Of a stretch of 64,000 nucleotides of DNA, positions 8,614-16,024 are shown piece after piece (positions within the stretch are counted from its first letter, which is position 1; the number at the start of each line of letters is the position of its first letter). Position numbers and translations under genes: made by a program. The DNA comes from Streptomyces sp. PCS3-D2 (GTDB lineage Bacteria > Actinomycetota > Actinomycetes > Streptomycetales > Streptomycetaceae): contig NZ_CP097800.1 in assembly GCF_000612545.2 (NCBI RefSeq), positions 1,674,001 through 1,738,000 on the forward strand. Reading direction: 5' to 3'. The notes under the pieces were generated by a model. It saw nothing but the letters and a program-made list of their open reading frames with translations, made no database searches and had not been told where the DNA came from.

Positions 8614-10356
8614 TCAGCCCTGGCTCTTCGCGGGGTCCTTGAGGCCGACCGTGGCGTAGTCGATGGTGCCGGTCCACACGGGGTGGCCGAAGGCGCCCGC
8701 GATGTTCGTGCCGACGAGGAGGGGCTTGCGCTCCAGCAGGATCGGGACGTTGGGGGACTTGGCCATCAGGGTCGCGTCGAGGTCGATCCAGGCTTGGTTG
8801 GCCTGCTGGGCGTCGGCCATGGCGCTGATTTCGTCGATGCGCTTGATGACCTCCTCGTCGCGGAACTGGCTGTAGTTGCCCTGGTTGCCCTTGGGCTTGA
8901 TGGTGCGTCCGTCGAAGACGAAGGGGATCCAGGTGGAGCCGGAGGGGTAGTCCGGGCACCAGCCGGTGAGGGTCATGTCGGGGGTGGTGGACAGGTCTCC
9001 GATGACGTCGTAGTAGGCGCCGGGGTCGACGGTGTCGATGACGACCTCGATGCCCGCGCGGGACAGGCCCTGCTGGATGGCCTCGGCCTTGCCCTTGTCG
9101 CCGGTGGAGACGGAGAGGGAGACCTTCAGGGTCTCCTTGCCCGCGGCCTTGAGCAGTTCCTTGGCCTTGGCGGGGTCGCCGGCCGGGGGGATCTTCAGGG
9201 TGTCGGCCTGCTTGCCGCCGGAGAGGGCCGGGGGCAGGTAGGCAGTGGCGATCTCGTTGAGGGCGGGTCCGCCGCCCGCCGTGACGACGGCCTCCTTGTC
9301 GACGGCGTACTGCATGGCCTGGCGGACCTTGGGGTCGTCGAAGGGGGCGCGTGAGTTGTTGAGGTGCAGCATCTCGGTGCAGCCTTGGGACTCGGCGAGC
9401 AGCCGGGCCTTGACGTCGGGCTTGGGCAGCACCTTGGGGGCGCTCTCGGGGCGCATGTCGGCGTACTGCACGGTGGAGGCGTCGGCCCCCTCGCCGGCGA
9501 TGATCCGGTCGTCGATCTGGCCGCCCTTGAGGCCCATGACGACCACGAACTTGTCCGGATAGGCCTTGCGGACGGTGTCGGTGCCCGGGTCCCAGTGCTC
9601 GTTGCGGACGAGGACGAGCTTCTTGTCGCGGTCGTACGACTCGATCTTGTAGGGGCCCGACGAGAACGGGCGGGCGTCGTACTGGGTGCCCTTCTCCTGG
9701 GACTGGGGCACCGGGGCGAAGGTCGGCAGGGTGGCGGTCGCGGAGAACTCGGCCACGGGGCGCTTGAGTTCGAAGACGATCGTGCGGTCGTCCGGCGTCT
9801 TGACGGAGTCGAGGTGCTGCCCCTGGAGGGGCCCCTTGTAGCCCTCGGTGCCGGCCAGGTACTGGGCGGCGTAGTCGGGGCCGCCGGTGAGGTCGGGGGC
9901 GAAGGAGCGCTCGACGTTGTACTTGACGTCCTGGGCCCTGACCGGGCTGCCGTCCTCGTACTTCACGCCCTCCTTGAGGGTGAAGGTCCAGGTGCGGCCG
10001 CCGTTGGAGGGGGTTCCGAGGTCGGTGGCGAGGTCGGGGACCAGCTCGCTGCCCGCCTTGCCGGGCTCGGCCTTGAACGTGACGAGCGTGCGGTAGAGCA
10101 GGCGGGTGCCGAAGTCCATGGTCGGCATGACCCAGTTGCGGGCGGGGTCGAGGTGGGCGAAGTCCTGGTTGGACAGGACGGTGAGGGTGCCGCCCCTGAC
10201 CGGGGTACCGCCGAGGATCTTGCCGTCGTTGGCGGCGGCCGGGTTCGAGGCACCGGCTCCCGCCGAGCCCTTCCCGGTGCCGGAGCAGCCCGAGGCACCG
10301 AGTGCGAGTGCGGCCACCAGGGCGGTGGCGAGGGCGAGTTGGGTGCGCTTGGTCAT
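8614..10356 (-). CDS. Peptide ABC transporter solute-binding lipoprotein (SBP_bac_5)
   Basis: This 580-aa extracytoplasmic lipoprotein begins MTKRTQLALATALVAALALG followed by the lipobox ASGC, then a Ser/Ala linker and an SBP family 5 domain (TLKEGVKYEDGSPVRAQDVK, FAPVPQS, AYLPPA). It captures peptides outside the membrane and delivers them to the permease pair. The ATG at 10356 has a TGGAG ribosome site 7 nt upstream. It is the first gene of the five-gene importer operon, whose promoter overlaps operator copy 2. The operator ties it to collagenase and hydroxyproline genes, so Pro/Hyp-containing peptides are the probable cargo; this is inferred. Confidence 0.93.
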   Translation of the reverse strand: MTKRTQLALATALVAALALGASGCSGTGKGSAGAGASNPAAANDGKILGGTPVRGGTLTVLSNQDFAHLDPARNWVMPTMDFGTRLLYRTLVTFKAEPGKAGSELVPDLATDLGTPSNGGRTWTFTLKEGVKYEDGSPVRAQDVKYNVERSFAPDLTGGPDYAAQYLAGTEGYKGPLQGQHLDSVKTPDDRTIVFELKRPVAEFSATATLPTFAPVPQSQEKGTQYDARPFSSGPYKIESYDRDKKLVLVRNEHWDPGTDTVRKAYPDKFVVVMGLKGGQIDDRIIAGEGADASTVQYADMRPESAPKVLPKPDVKARLLAESQGCTEMLHLNNSRAPFDDPKVRQAMQYAVDKEAVVTAGGGPALNEIATAYLPPALSGGKQADTLKIPPAGDPAKAKELLKAAGKETLKVSLSVSTGDKGKAEAIQQGLSRAGIEVVIDTVDPGAYYDVIGDLSTTPDMTLTGWCPDYPSGSTWIPFVFDGRTIKPKGNQGNYSQFRDEEVIKRIDEISAMADAQQANQAWIDLDATLMAKSPNVPILLERKPLLVGTNIAGAFGHPVWTGTIDYATVGLKDPAKSQG

Positions 10357-10403
10357 GGGTCACTCCAGGGAAGGGCACGCTCAGCGGCTCTACGATGTGA
10401 CCG

Positions 10404-10435
10404 GTAACATAGTAATGTGAAATTGCACTGACAAG
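10404..10435 (-). promoter_or_regulatory. Promoter and regulon operator copy 2 of the peptide importer
   Basis: On the minus strand TTGTCA (10434-10429) and TATGTT (10411-10406) are separated by exactly 17 bp, a textbook vegetative promoter. The operator GTGAAATTGCAC (10417-10428) fills the spacer, so a bound protein would block RNA polymerase. The whole 32-bp block is identical to 21644-21675, in front of the collagenase gene. Confidence 0.75.
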
Positions 10436-10707
10436 GGGTTGGGTCTGCCGTTATGCAGCCGTGTCCGAGCTCCGCCAGTCCGTTGCGGCCGATCGGCCCG
10501 CGTGCGCCTGCCGTTGGTGAGGGTGGCGGCCGACGTCAGGTCGTCCGGGCCGTGGCGGGCTGCCGGGGTCGCGCGCTGCGCGAAGAGGCGACGGATGGGT
10601 GGGACCACCGGTCGGGTCGGTGGTCGGTGGGGCCGGGGGGCGGCGGCCCGGGCGCCCCCCGGCCCGCCCCCTCGACGCCGGCGCCGTGGACTTCGCGGCC
10701 ACCGTAC

Positions 10708-10944
10708 TCAGCCCGGGGTCAAGCCGGTGTGCGGGCCCTCCGTGCACAGCCGCAGGCCGAGGCGGGACCGCAGGGCCCGGGCGGTGGTCCGCACCTCGTC
10801 GTCCATCGCGCCGTCCGCGACGACGTCGAGCACGGCGAGGGCGAGGTCGGCCTCGGCCCGGGTGAGGAGGGGGAGTCGTTCGGGTTCGGCCGTGGATTCG
10901 ATCTCCTCGGCCACGATGCTGGTGTACAGGTCGTCGAGCGTCAC
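10708..10944 (-). CDS. Small conserved-looking hypothetical protein
   Basis: This 78-aa acidic, largely helical protein starts at a GTG and contains LTRAEADLALAVLDVVADG and DEVRTTARALRSRLGL. Third-position GC is high and the composition is protein-like, unlike the opposite-strand frames. I do not recognise a family; no membrane segment, signal peptide or metal motif is visible. It lies between the importer promoter and the gntR gene, transcribed leftward like both, without a clear ribosome-binding site. It could be a small regulator or a spurious frame. Confidence 0.5.
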   Translation of the reverse strand: MTLDDLYTSIVAEEIESTAEPERLPLLTRAEADLALAVLDVVADGAMDDEVRTTARALRSRLGLRLCTEGPHTGLTPG

Positions 10945-11265
10945 GTGGGGGCAAACGCTTCGGCCGGAGCCCGGTCACGGGCGGGGAGAGGGACTTTGCC
11001 GCCCGATGACCGACCCGGCCGGATGCGCCGGGCGGCTCCGGTCGGCGCCGGGGAGCGGCCCTTCTCGCGCATCCGCCCGGTCGGGTCGACCGTCCCGGCG
11101 GCGTACCTCGTGAACATCGCAGCCCGCTCGGACCGGTCGGCCGTGGCGGCCTCCGCGGGCCGCCGCGGCCGATCCGGTCGAGGGCCGACCGCCCCGATGA
11201 CCGGCTGCCGCCTTTCGGACCTCGAAGCGGCCGTCGGCCTCGCGGCACGTCACCGGATCACGGCG
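10945..11265. other. Intergenic stretch, no gene recognised
   Basis: About 320 bp between the small hypothetical gene and the end of gntR. Long frames cross it on both strands, but they are Arg/Pro/Gly-rich shadows with no recognisable domain. I see no clear terminator or operator copy here. Confidence 0.4.
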
Positions 11266-11976
11266 TCAGCGCACCGGGCCCAGGCCACCCAGAGTGCGTC
11301 CCACCGGTTCGTCGCGGCCCTGGGCCCACAGGGAGCGGACGTGGCCCAGGTGGCGCAGCATGCAGGCCTCCGCCGCCTTCGCGTCTCCACTGATCATCAG
11401 ATCCAGCAGTTCCAGGTGCTCCTCGGCGGAGGAGACCAGCTTGCCCGCCTCGTCCAGTCCGGTCAGCCCGTAGAGGCGGGAGCGCTTGCGCAGGTCGCCG
11501 ACGGTCTCCACGAGCCGTTCGTTGCCCGCGAGGCCCAGCAGCGTCAGGTGGAAGCGGCGGTCGGCCTCCAGGTAGCCGATGAGGTTGTGTTCGCGGGCGC
11601 TGGTGACGATCTCCTCCGCGACGGGGCGCAGTTCCTCCAGCTGTTCGGCCGTGGCCGTCTTGGTGATCCGGCCGATGGTCGGCACCTCGATCATGGTGCG
11701 CAGCTCGGTGTACTGGTCGAGGTCGCGCTCGCTGACCTCGGTGATCCGGAAGCCCTTGTTGCGGACCGGTTCGACCAGGCCCTCCCGTGCCAGGTCGAGC
11801 ATGGCCTCGCGCACCGGGGTTGCCGACACGCCGAGTTCGGCCGCGAGGCCGGGGGCGGAGTAGACACTGCCGGGGCGCAGCTCGCCCGCTATCAGAGCGG
11901 CTCGGAGGGCGTGCCCGACCTGGTCGCGGAGTCGTTCCTGGGCCTTGATGAGACTGTGCTGCTTCAGGTCACCCAT
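11266..11976 (-). CDS. GntR-family regulator with FCD (FadR-type) ligand domain
   Basis: This 236-aa repressor/activator has an N-terminal winged helix (residues about 15-75, with SAPGLAAELGVSATPVREA as recognition region and LVEPVRNKGFRITEV as wing). The C-terminal FCD domain carries the usual metal/ligand residues: Asp and His in EADRRFHLTLL, His in EEHLELLDL and His in RHLGHVRS. The ATG at 11976 follows CGGAGG. Regulators of this type next to proline-racemase genes commonly control hydroxyproline catabolism. An operator copy (12025-12036) lies in its own upstream region, suggesting autoregulation, and the other five copies sit at the collagenase, peptidase, importer and hydroxyproline operons. 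The ligand is unknown; hydroxyproline or a pathway intermediate is inferred. Confidence 0.92.
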   Translation of the reverse strand: MGDLKQHSLIKAQERLRDQVGHALRAALIAGELRPGSVYSAPGLAAELGVSATPVREAMLDLAREGLVEPVRNKGFRITEVSERDLDQYTELRTMIEVPTIGRITKTATAEQLEELRPVAEEIVTSAREHNLIGYLEADRRFHLTLLGLAGNERLVETVGDLRKRSRLYGLTGLDEAGKLVSSAEEHLELLDLMISGDAKAAEACMLRHLGHVRSLWAQGRDEPVGRTLGGLGPVR

Positions 11977-12024
11977 TGCGTTTCCTCCGAGACCCTTTCA
12001 CCTGCCGATGAGCAGGGCAACAGC

Positions 12025-12036
12025 GTACAATGTCAC
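12025..12036 (-). promoter_or_regulatory. Regulon operator copy 3 (GTGACATTGTAC), upstream of gntR
   Basis: The minus-strand sequence GTGACATTGTAC lies 49 bp upstream of the gntR start codon and overlaps a possible -10 (TACGCT). It also falls 11 bp beyond the stop codon of the reductase gene at 12047, so it separates the hydroxyproline operon from gntR. Likely autoregulatory. Confidence 0.6.
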
Positions 12037-12046
12037 GTTGCGCTGC

Positions 12047-12997
12047 TCACACTCCAGCGGCCTCGTAGAGCGCGACCGCCACGGCAAGATCTTCCCAGGC
12101 CATGCCCACACTCTTGAAGAGCTGTGGACAACCCCGCTCCCCGCCGACCGGCAGCTGTCCGGCGACCAGGTCCGCGAGCGTGCCGGTGATGTGCCCCGGC
12201 CCGATGGCCCCCTCCGCCTCCGGGACGAGCAGATCACCCGCCTCCCGCAGCGCGGCCGCCCGCGACTCCACGTACACCGCCGCGCGTCGCACGAGGGCGG
12301 TGTCGGTCTCCCGGGCGGTCGGCTCGTGCGACCCGACCGCCACGACCACCGCGTCCGGCCGCACGAGCCGCCCGTCGAAGAGCGGTTCGCGGGCCGTGGT
12401 ACAGCAGACGACGAGGTCGGCGTCGGCCACGTCCCCGGGGGTGCCGGTCCGGGCGGGCGGACCCAGAGTGCGGGCGTACGCCGCAAGCCGTTCGGCCCGC
12501 TCCCCGTTCCGGGCGACCACCACCACGCACTCCACCACCCGCTCGGCGAGGACGGCTTCGAGGTGGCCGTACGCCTGCGGGCCGGAGCCGAACAGCACCA
12601 CGCGCAGCGGGCGCCCGGCCGGCGCCAGGTGGCGCAGCGCGAGCGCCGAGACCGCCGGTGTGCGCAGGGCGGTCAGGGCCGCGCCGTCGAGCAGGGCCAG
12701 CGGGCGCAGGGTGGGACCGTCCAGCAGGAAGTAGGAGCCGGTGATGCGGGGCAGCCCGCGGGCCGGGTTCCCGGGCGCGACACCGGCGATCTTCACCCCG
12801 GCGTAGGCGCCGGACGCGGCCGGCATCAGCAGCAGTTCACCGTCGCCGGGGACGGCGATCGCGGAGCGCGGGGGGCAGCTCTCCGGGTCGAGGCCGCCGC
12901 GCAGGGCGGCGGCCAGGGCGTCGGCCGCCGCGGCCGGGCCGAGCAGCGCGGCCATGGCCCCGGCGTCCAGCTGGGGTGTCCCGGCTTTCCCCGTCAC
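12047..12997 (-). CDS. Ornithine cyclodeaminase/mu-crystallin family reductase (probable pyrroline-2-carboxylate reductase)
   Basis: This 316-aa NAD(P)-dependent enzyme has the family's Rossmann nucleotide site (VVLFGSGPQAYGHLEAV) and substrate-side residues around LLMPAASGAYAGVKIAG. The family includes ornithine cyclodeaminase, but in hydroxyproline clusters its members act as delta1-pyrroline-2-carboxylate reductases that make L-proline from the product of trans-3-hydroxyproline dehydratase. The gene starts with GTG overlapping by 4 nt the upstream proline-racemase-family gene and is last in the operon 15949-12047. Its neighbours favour the reductase role over ornithine cyclodeaminase; the precise substrate is inferred. 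Confidence 0.8.
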   Translation of the reverse strand: MTGKAGTPQLDAGAMAALLGPAAAADALAAALRGGLDPESCPPRSAIAVPGDGELLLMPAASGAYAGVKIAGVAPGNPARGLPRITGSYFLLDGPTLRPLALLDGAALTALRTPAVSALALRHLAPAGRPLRVVLFGSGPQAYGHLEAVLAERVVECVVVVARNGERAERLAAYARTLGPPARTGTPGDVADADLVVCCTTAREPLFDGRLVRPDAVVVAVGSHEPTARETDTALVRRAAVYVESRAAALREAGDLLVPEAEGAIGPGHITGTLADLVAGQLPVGGERGCPQLFKSVGMAWEDLAVAVALYEAAGV

Positions 12998-14013
12998 AGC
13001 AGGAACCCGGCGCCGAGGGCGTCGTGCGGGTCGACGCAGAAGGCGTGTTCACCGGTGCGGTAGGCGCTGCCGGTCACCTCGGTGACCCCGCCGTCCAGCA
13101 TCCGGCCGGTGAACACGGTGCCGGTGACGGACTCGCTCAACAGGTCCTCGCCCGGGCCGAGCCGTCCGTCCTCGGCGAGCAGGGCGACCCGCGTCGAGGT
13201 GCCGGAGCCGCAGGGCGAGCGGTCGACCTGCCCGTCGGCGAAGACGGTCACGTTGCGCTGGTGCGGCCCGAACGGTGTGTCGGGCAGGTCCTCGTGGAGG
13301 ATCACGCCGTAGACCCCGGACAGCAGCGGGCCGTCGGGGTGCCAGGTGGCGGGATGGCCGGCGAGGGCGGCCCGGATCTCCTGCCCGGCGCGCACCAGCG
13401 CGGGCAGCGCGGCGCGCGAGACCTCCAGGCCGAGATCGCGCGCCCGGACGGAGGCGTAGCAGGCGCCGGCGTGCGCGATGTCCGCCTCCGCCAGTCCCAC
13501 CGAGGTCGCCACGGGCACCTTCCGGGCGCTCACCCGGGCCGGGACGTTGCGGAAGGTGACCCCGGTGGTGCGTCCCCCGCCGCGGTGGACGGTGGCGGTC
13601 ACCCGCCCGGACGGTACGTCGATCCGCACCGGGGCGTCCCCGTCGTCCGGGGCGGGGACCCGGCCGCTGTCCACCGCCCAGGCCCCGAGGGCCATGGTGC
13701 CGTGGCCGCAGGCCGTGGAGTAGCCGTCCTTGTGCCAGAACAGGACACCGAAGTGGGCCCCGTCGTCGTCGGCGGGAACCACGAACCCGCCGTACATCCC
13801 GGCGTGGCCGCGCGGCTCCTGGACCAGCAGCCGCCGTACGTCGTCCAGCACGCCCCGGCGCGGCGCGGTGCCCGATCCGCCGGGGCCGATGGCGGTGGCA
13901 CAGCGCTCGGCGACGGTGTCCCCCGGCACGGGCGGCATGCCCTCGCCTGCGGTGTCGACGATCCGGAAGGGCTCGCCGGCGGTGTGGTAGTCCACCGTTC
14001 GGACGCTGATCAC
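12994..14013 (-). CDS. Proline racemase family enzyme (second copy; possible 3-hydroxyproline dehydratase or epimerase)
   Basis: This 339-aa protein belongs to the proline racemase / hydroxyproline epimerase family. Both catalytic positions are cysteine: Cys102 in STACGHGTMALG and Cys268 in DRSPCGSGTSTR. Cys/Cys members are usually racemases or epimerases, whereas characterised trans-3-hydroxy-L-proline dehydratases carry Cys/Thr. However, the gene is fused by 4-nt overlaps to a 4-hydroxyproline-epimerase-like gene on one side and a pyrroline-2-carboxylate-reductase-like gene on the other, a context that would suit a dehydratase. The GTG start at 14013 is set by the overlap and by ISVRTVDYHTAGEP, the conserved family beginning. 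The reaction is therefore open. Confidence 0.85.
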   Translation of the reverse strand: MISVRTVDYHTAGEPFRIVDTAGEGMPPVPGDTVAERCATAIGPGGSGTAPRRGVLDDVRRLLVQEPRGHAGMYGGFVVPADDDGAHFGVLFWHKDGYSTACGHGTMALGAWAVDSGRVPAPDDGDAPVRIDVPSGRVTATVHRGGGRTTGVTFRNVPARVSARKVPVATSVGLAEADIAHAGACYASVRARDLGLEVSRAALPALVRAGQEIRAALAGHPATWHPDGPLLSGVYGVILHEDLPDTPFGPHQRNVTVFADGQVDRSPCGSGTSTRVALLAEDGRLGPGEDLLSESVTGTVFTGRMLDGGVTEVTGSAYRTGEHAFCVDPHDALGAGFLL

Positions 14014-15014
14014 AGCAGGAAGCCTCCGGGGAAGGGGTCGGACGGGTCGAGGAAGTACTGGGCGGTACCGGTGATCCAGGCCCGACCGGTCACGGTCGGC
14101 ACCACGGCGGGCAGCCCGCCGACGGTGGTGTCCGCGACCAGCCGGCCGGTGAACTCGGTGCCGATGAAGGACTCGTTGACGAAGTCGGAGCCGAGCGCGA
14201 GGAGTCCCCGGGCGTGCAGCTGGGCCATCCTCGCGCTGGTGCCCGTACCGCAGGGCGAGCGGTCGAACCATCCCGGATGGATGGCCATGGCGTGCCGGGA
14301 GCGGCGGGCGTCGGAGCCGGGAGCGGCGAGGTAGACGTGCTTGACGCCGGCGATGGAGGGGTTCTCGGGGTGGACGGGCCGGTCGGGGCCCGCGTTGATG
14401 GCGTCCATGACCGCCAGCCCGGCGGCGAGCAGGTCGTCCTTGCGGGTGCGGTCGAAGGGCAGCCCGAGGGAGTCGAGTTCGACGAAGGCGTAGAAGTTGC
14501 CGCCGTAGGCGAGGTCGTAGGTGACCGTGCCGTGGCCGGGCACGTCGGCCTTGAGGTCGAGTCCGACACTGAAGGAGGGGACGTTGGTGAGGGTGACGGC
14601 GGTGGCCGCGCCGTCCTCCACCCGCACGTCGACGCTCACCAGTCCGGCCGGGGTGTCGAGCCGGACGGTGGTGACCGGTTCGACGACGGGCACCATGCCG
14701 GTCTCGACCAGGACGGTGGCCACTCCGATGGTGGCGTGCCCGCACATGGGCAGCAGGCCCGACACCTCGATGTAGAGCACGCCGTAGTCGGCGTCGGGGC
14801 GGGTCGGGGGCTGCAGGATGGCGCCGCTCATGGCGGAGTGCCCGCGCGGCTCGTACATCAGCAGGGTCCGTACGTGGTCCATGTGCTCGATGAAGTGGAG
14901 CCGCTTCTCCGCCATGGTGGCGCCGGGGACCACTCCGACTCCCCCGGTGACGACCCGGGTCGGCATGCCCTCGGTGTGTGAGTCCACCGCGTGGTAGACG
15001 TGGCGCGTGCGCAT
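14010..15014 (-). CDS. 4-hydroxyproline 2-epimerase (proline racemase family)
   Basis: This 334-aa enzyme should interconvert trans-4-hydroxy-L-proline and cis-4-hydroxy-D-proline, the first step of hydroxyproline catabolism. The two acid/base cysteines are present (Cys91 in LPMCGHATIG, Cys255 in FDRSPCGTGTSAR), and the N-terminus (YHAVDSHTEGMPTRVV) is typical. The ATG at 15014 follows AGGAGG. It lies 20 nt downstream of the DHDPS-family deaminase gene in the same operon, and the next operons encode a D-amino-acid/D-hydroxyproline dehydrogenase, which fits this activity better than proline racemase. Exact specificity between proline and hydroxyproline cannot be settled from the motifs alone. 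Confidence 0.87.
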   Translation of the reverse strand: MRTRHVYHAVDSHTEGMPTRVVTGGVGVVPGATMAEKRLHFIEHMDHVRTLLMYEPRGHSAMSGAILQPPTRPDADYGVLYIEVSGLLPMCGHATIGVATVLVETGMVPVVEPVTTVRLDTPAGLVSVDVRVEDGAATAVTLTNVPSFSVGLDLKADVPGHGTVTYDLAYGGNFYAFVELDSLGLPFDRTRKDDLLAAGLAVMDAINAGPDRPVHPENPSIAGVKHVYLAAPGSDARRSRHAMAIHPGWFDRSPCGTGTSARMAQLHARGLLALGSDFVNESFIGTEFTGRLVADTTVGGLPAVVPTVTGRAWITGTAQYFLDPSDPFPGGFLL

Positions 15015-15034
15015 CAGGGGTCCCCTCCTGCTGG

Positions 15035-15949
15035 TTAGTTCAGTCCCTCGGCGAGGGCCTTCTCGGTGGCGGCGCGGACGGCGGCCTCGGTGTCGCCGGT
15101 GAGCGGGAAGCGCGGCGGGCGGGTGGCGCCGCCGGGGCGGCCCGCCAGGTCCATGGAGAGCTTGATGGCCTGGACGAACTCGGTCTTGGAGTCCCAGCGC
15201 AGCAGGGAGTGCAGGGACTTGTAGAGCGGCAGGGCGGTCTCCAGGTCTCCGGCGACGGCGGCCCGGTAGAGGGTGGCGCAGGAGCGCGGCAGGGCGTTGG
15301 GGTAGCCGGCGATCCAGCCGACCGCGCCCGCGAGCGCGAGTTCGAGGAGGACGTCGTCGGCGCCGATGAGCAGGTCGAGGCCCGGGGCGAGTTCCGCGAT
15401 CTCGTAGGCACGGCGCACGTCACCGCTGAACTCCTTGACGGCGACGATGGATCCGTCGGCGTGCAGCCGCGCGAGCAGGGAGGGGACCAGGTCCACCTTG
15501 GTGTCGATGGGGTTGTTGTACGCGACCACGGGCAGCCCGGCGCGGGCGACCTCGGCGTAGTGGGCGCGTACGGTCTCCTCGTCCGCGCGGAAGGCGTTGG
15601 GCGGCAGCAGGAGCACGGAGCCGGCGCCGGCCTCGGCGGCCTGCTCGGCCCAGCGGCGGGCCTCGGCGCTGCCGTAGGCGGCGACGCCGGGCATCACGCG
15701 GGCGCCGTCGCCGGCGGCCTCGACGGCGGTACGCACGACGCGCGCCCGCTCCTCGTCGGTGAGGGTCTGGTACTCCCCGAGGGAGCCGTTGGGGACCACG
15801 CCGTCGCAGCCTCCCTCGATCAGCCAGGCCACGTGCTCGGCGTAGGCGTCGTAGTCGACGGTGAGGTCCTCGCGCAGGGGGAGCGCGGTGGCGACCATGA
15901 TTCCGTGCCAGGGACGGGTGCGGGGCGCGGGGGTGTGCGCGTGGGTCAT
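15035..15949 (-). CDS. DHDPS/NAL-family deaminase (probable pyrroline-4-hydroxy-2-carboxylate deaminase)
   Basis: This 304-aa class I aldolase-fold enzyme has the Schiff-base lysine at 172 (VAVKEFSGD) and tyrosine 144 (VVAYNNP). The substrate loop reads NGSLGEY instead of the G-T-T-G-E of true dihydrodipicolinate synthase, so it is not a lysine-biosynthesis enzyme. In hydroxyproline clusters such proteins deaminate and dehydrate 1-pyrroline-4-hydroxy-2-carboxylate to alpha-ketoglutarate semialdehyde plus ammonia. The ATG at 15949 follows GGGAG. It is the first gene of the operon reading 15949 to 12047 and is preceded by operator copy 4, 22 bp upstream, overlapping a -10-like TAAAAT. Confidence 0.85.
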   Translation of the reverse strand: MTHAHTPAPRTRPWHGIMVATALPLREDLTVDYDAYAEHVAWLIEGGCDGVVPNGSLGEYQTLTDEERARVVRTAVEAAGDGARVMPGVAAYGSAEARRWAEQAAEAGAGSVLLLPPNAFRADEETVRAHYAEVARAGLPVVAYNNPIDTKVDLVPSLLARLHADGSIVAVKEFSGDVRRAYEIAELAPGLDLLIGADDVLLELALAGAVGWIAGYPNALPRSCATLYRAAVAGDLETALPLYKSLHSLLRWDSKTEFVQAIKLSMDLAGRPGGATRPPRFPLTGDTEAAVRAATEKALAEGLN

Positions 15950-15971
15950 GAGAGGCTCCCTAGTGTGGTGT

Positions 15972-15983
15972 GTGACATTTTAC
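15972..15983 (+). promoter_or_regulatory. Regulon operator copy 4 (GTGACATTTTAC)
   Basis: It lies in the 75-bp gap between the dehydrogenase operon (ending 16025) and the deaminase gene (start 15949), upstream of the latter. On the minus strand it covers TAAAAT, a good -10 hexamer, so binding should block the promoter of the deaminase-epimerase-racemase-reductase operon. Confidence 0.65.
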
Positions 15984-16024
15984 TAGTGGGTGCGGTGCGG
16001 CCACAAGGGCCACGCCACCCCCGA

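Noticed and set aside
10453-12117. Plus-strand 554-codon frame across gntR and its flanks
   Set aside because: Antisense to the GntR/FCD gene and lacks any recognisable domain.
14010-15014. Assignment as proline racemase
   Set aside because: Motifs allow it, but the neighbouring D-hydroxyproline dehydrogenase and deaminase genes favour hydroxyproline epimerase.
15035-15949. Assignment as dapA (dihydrodipicolinate synthase)
   Set aside because: The substrate loop is NGSLGE instead of the usual GTTGE and the context is hydroxyproline catabolism, not lysine biosynthesis.
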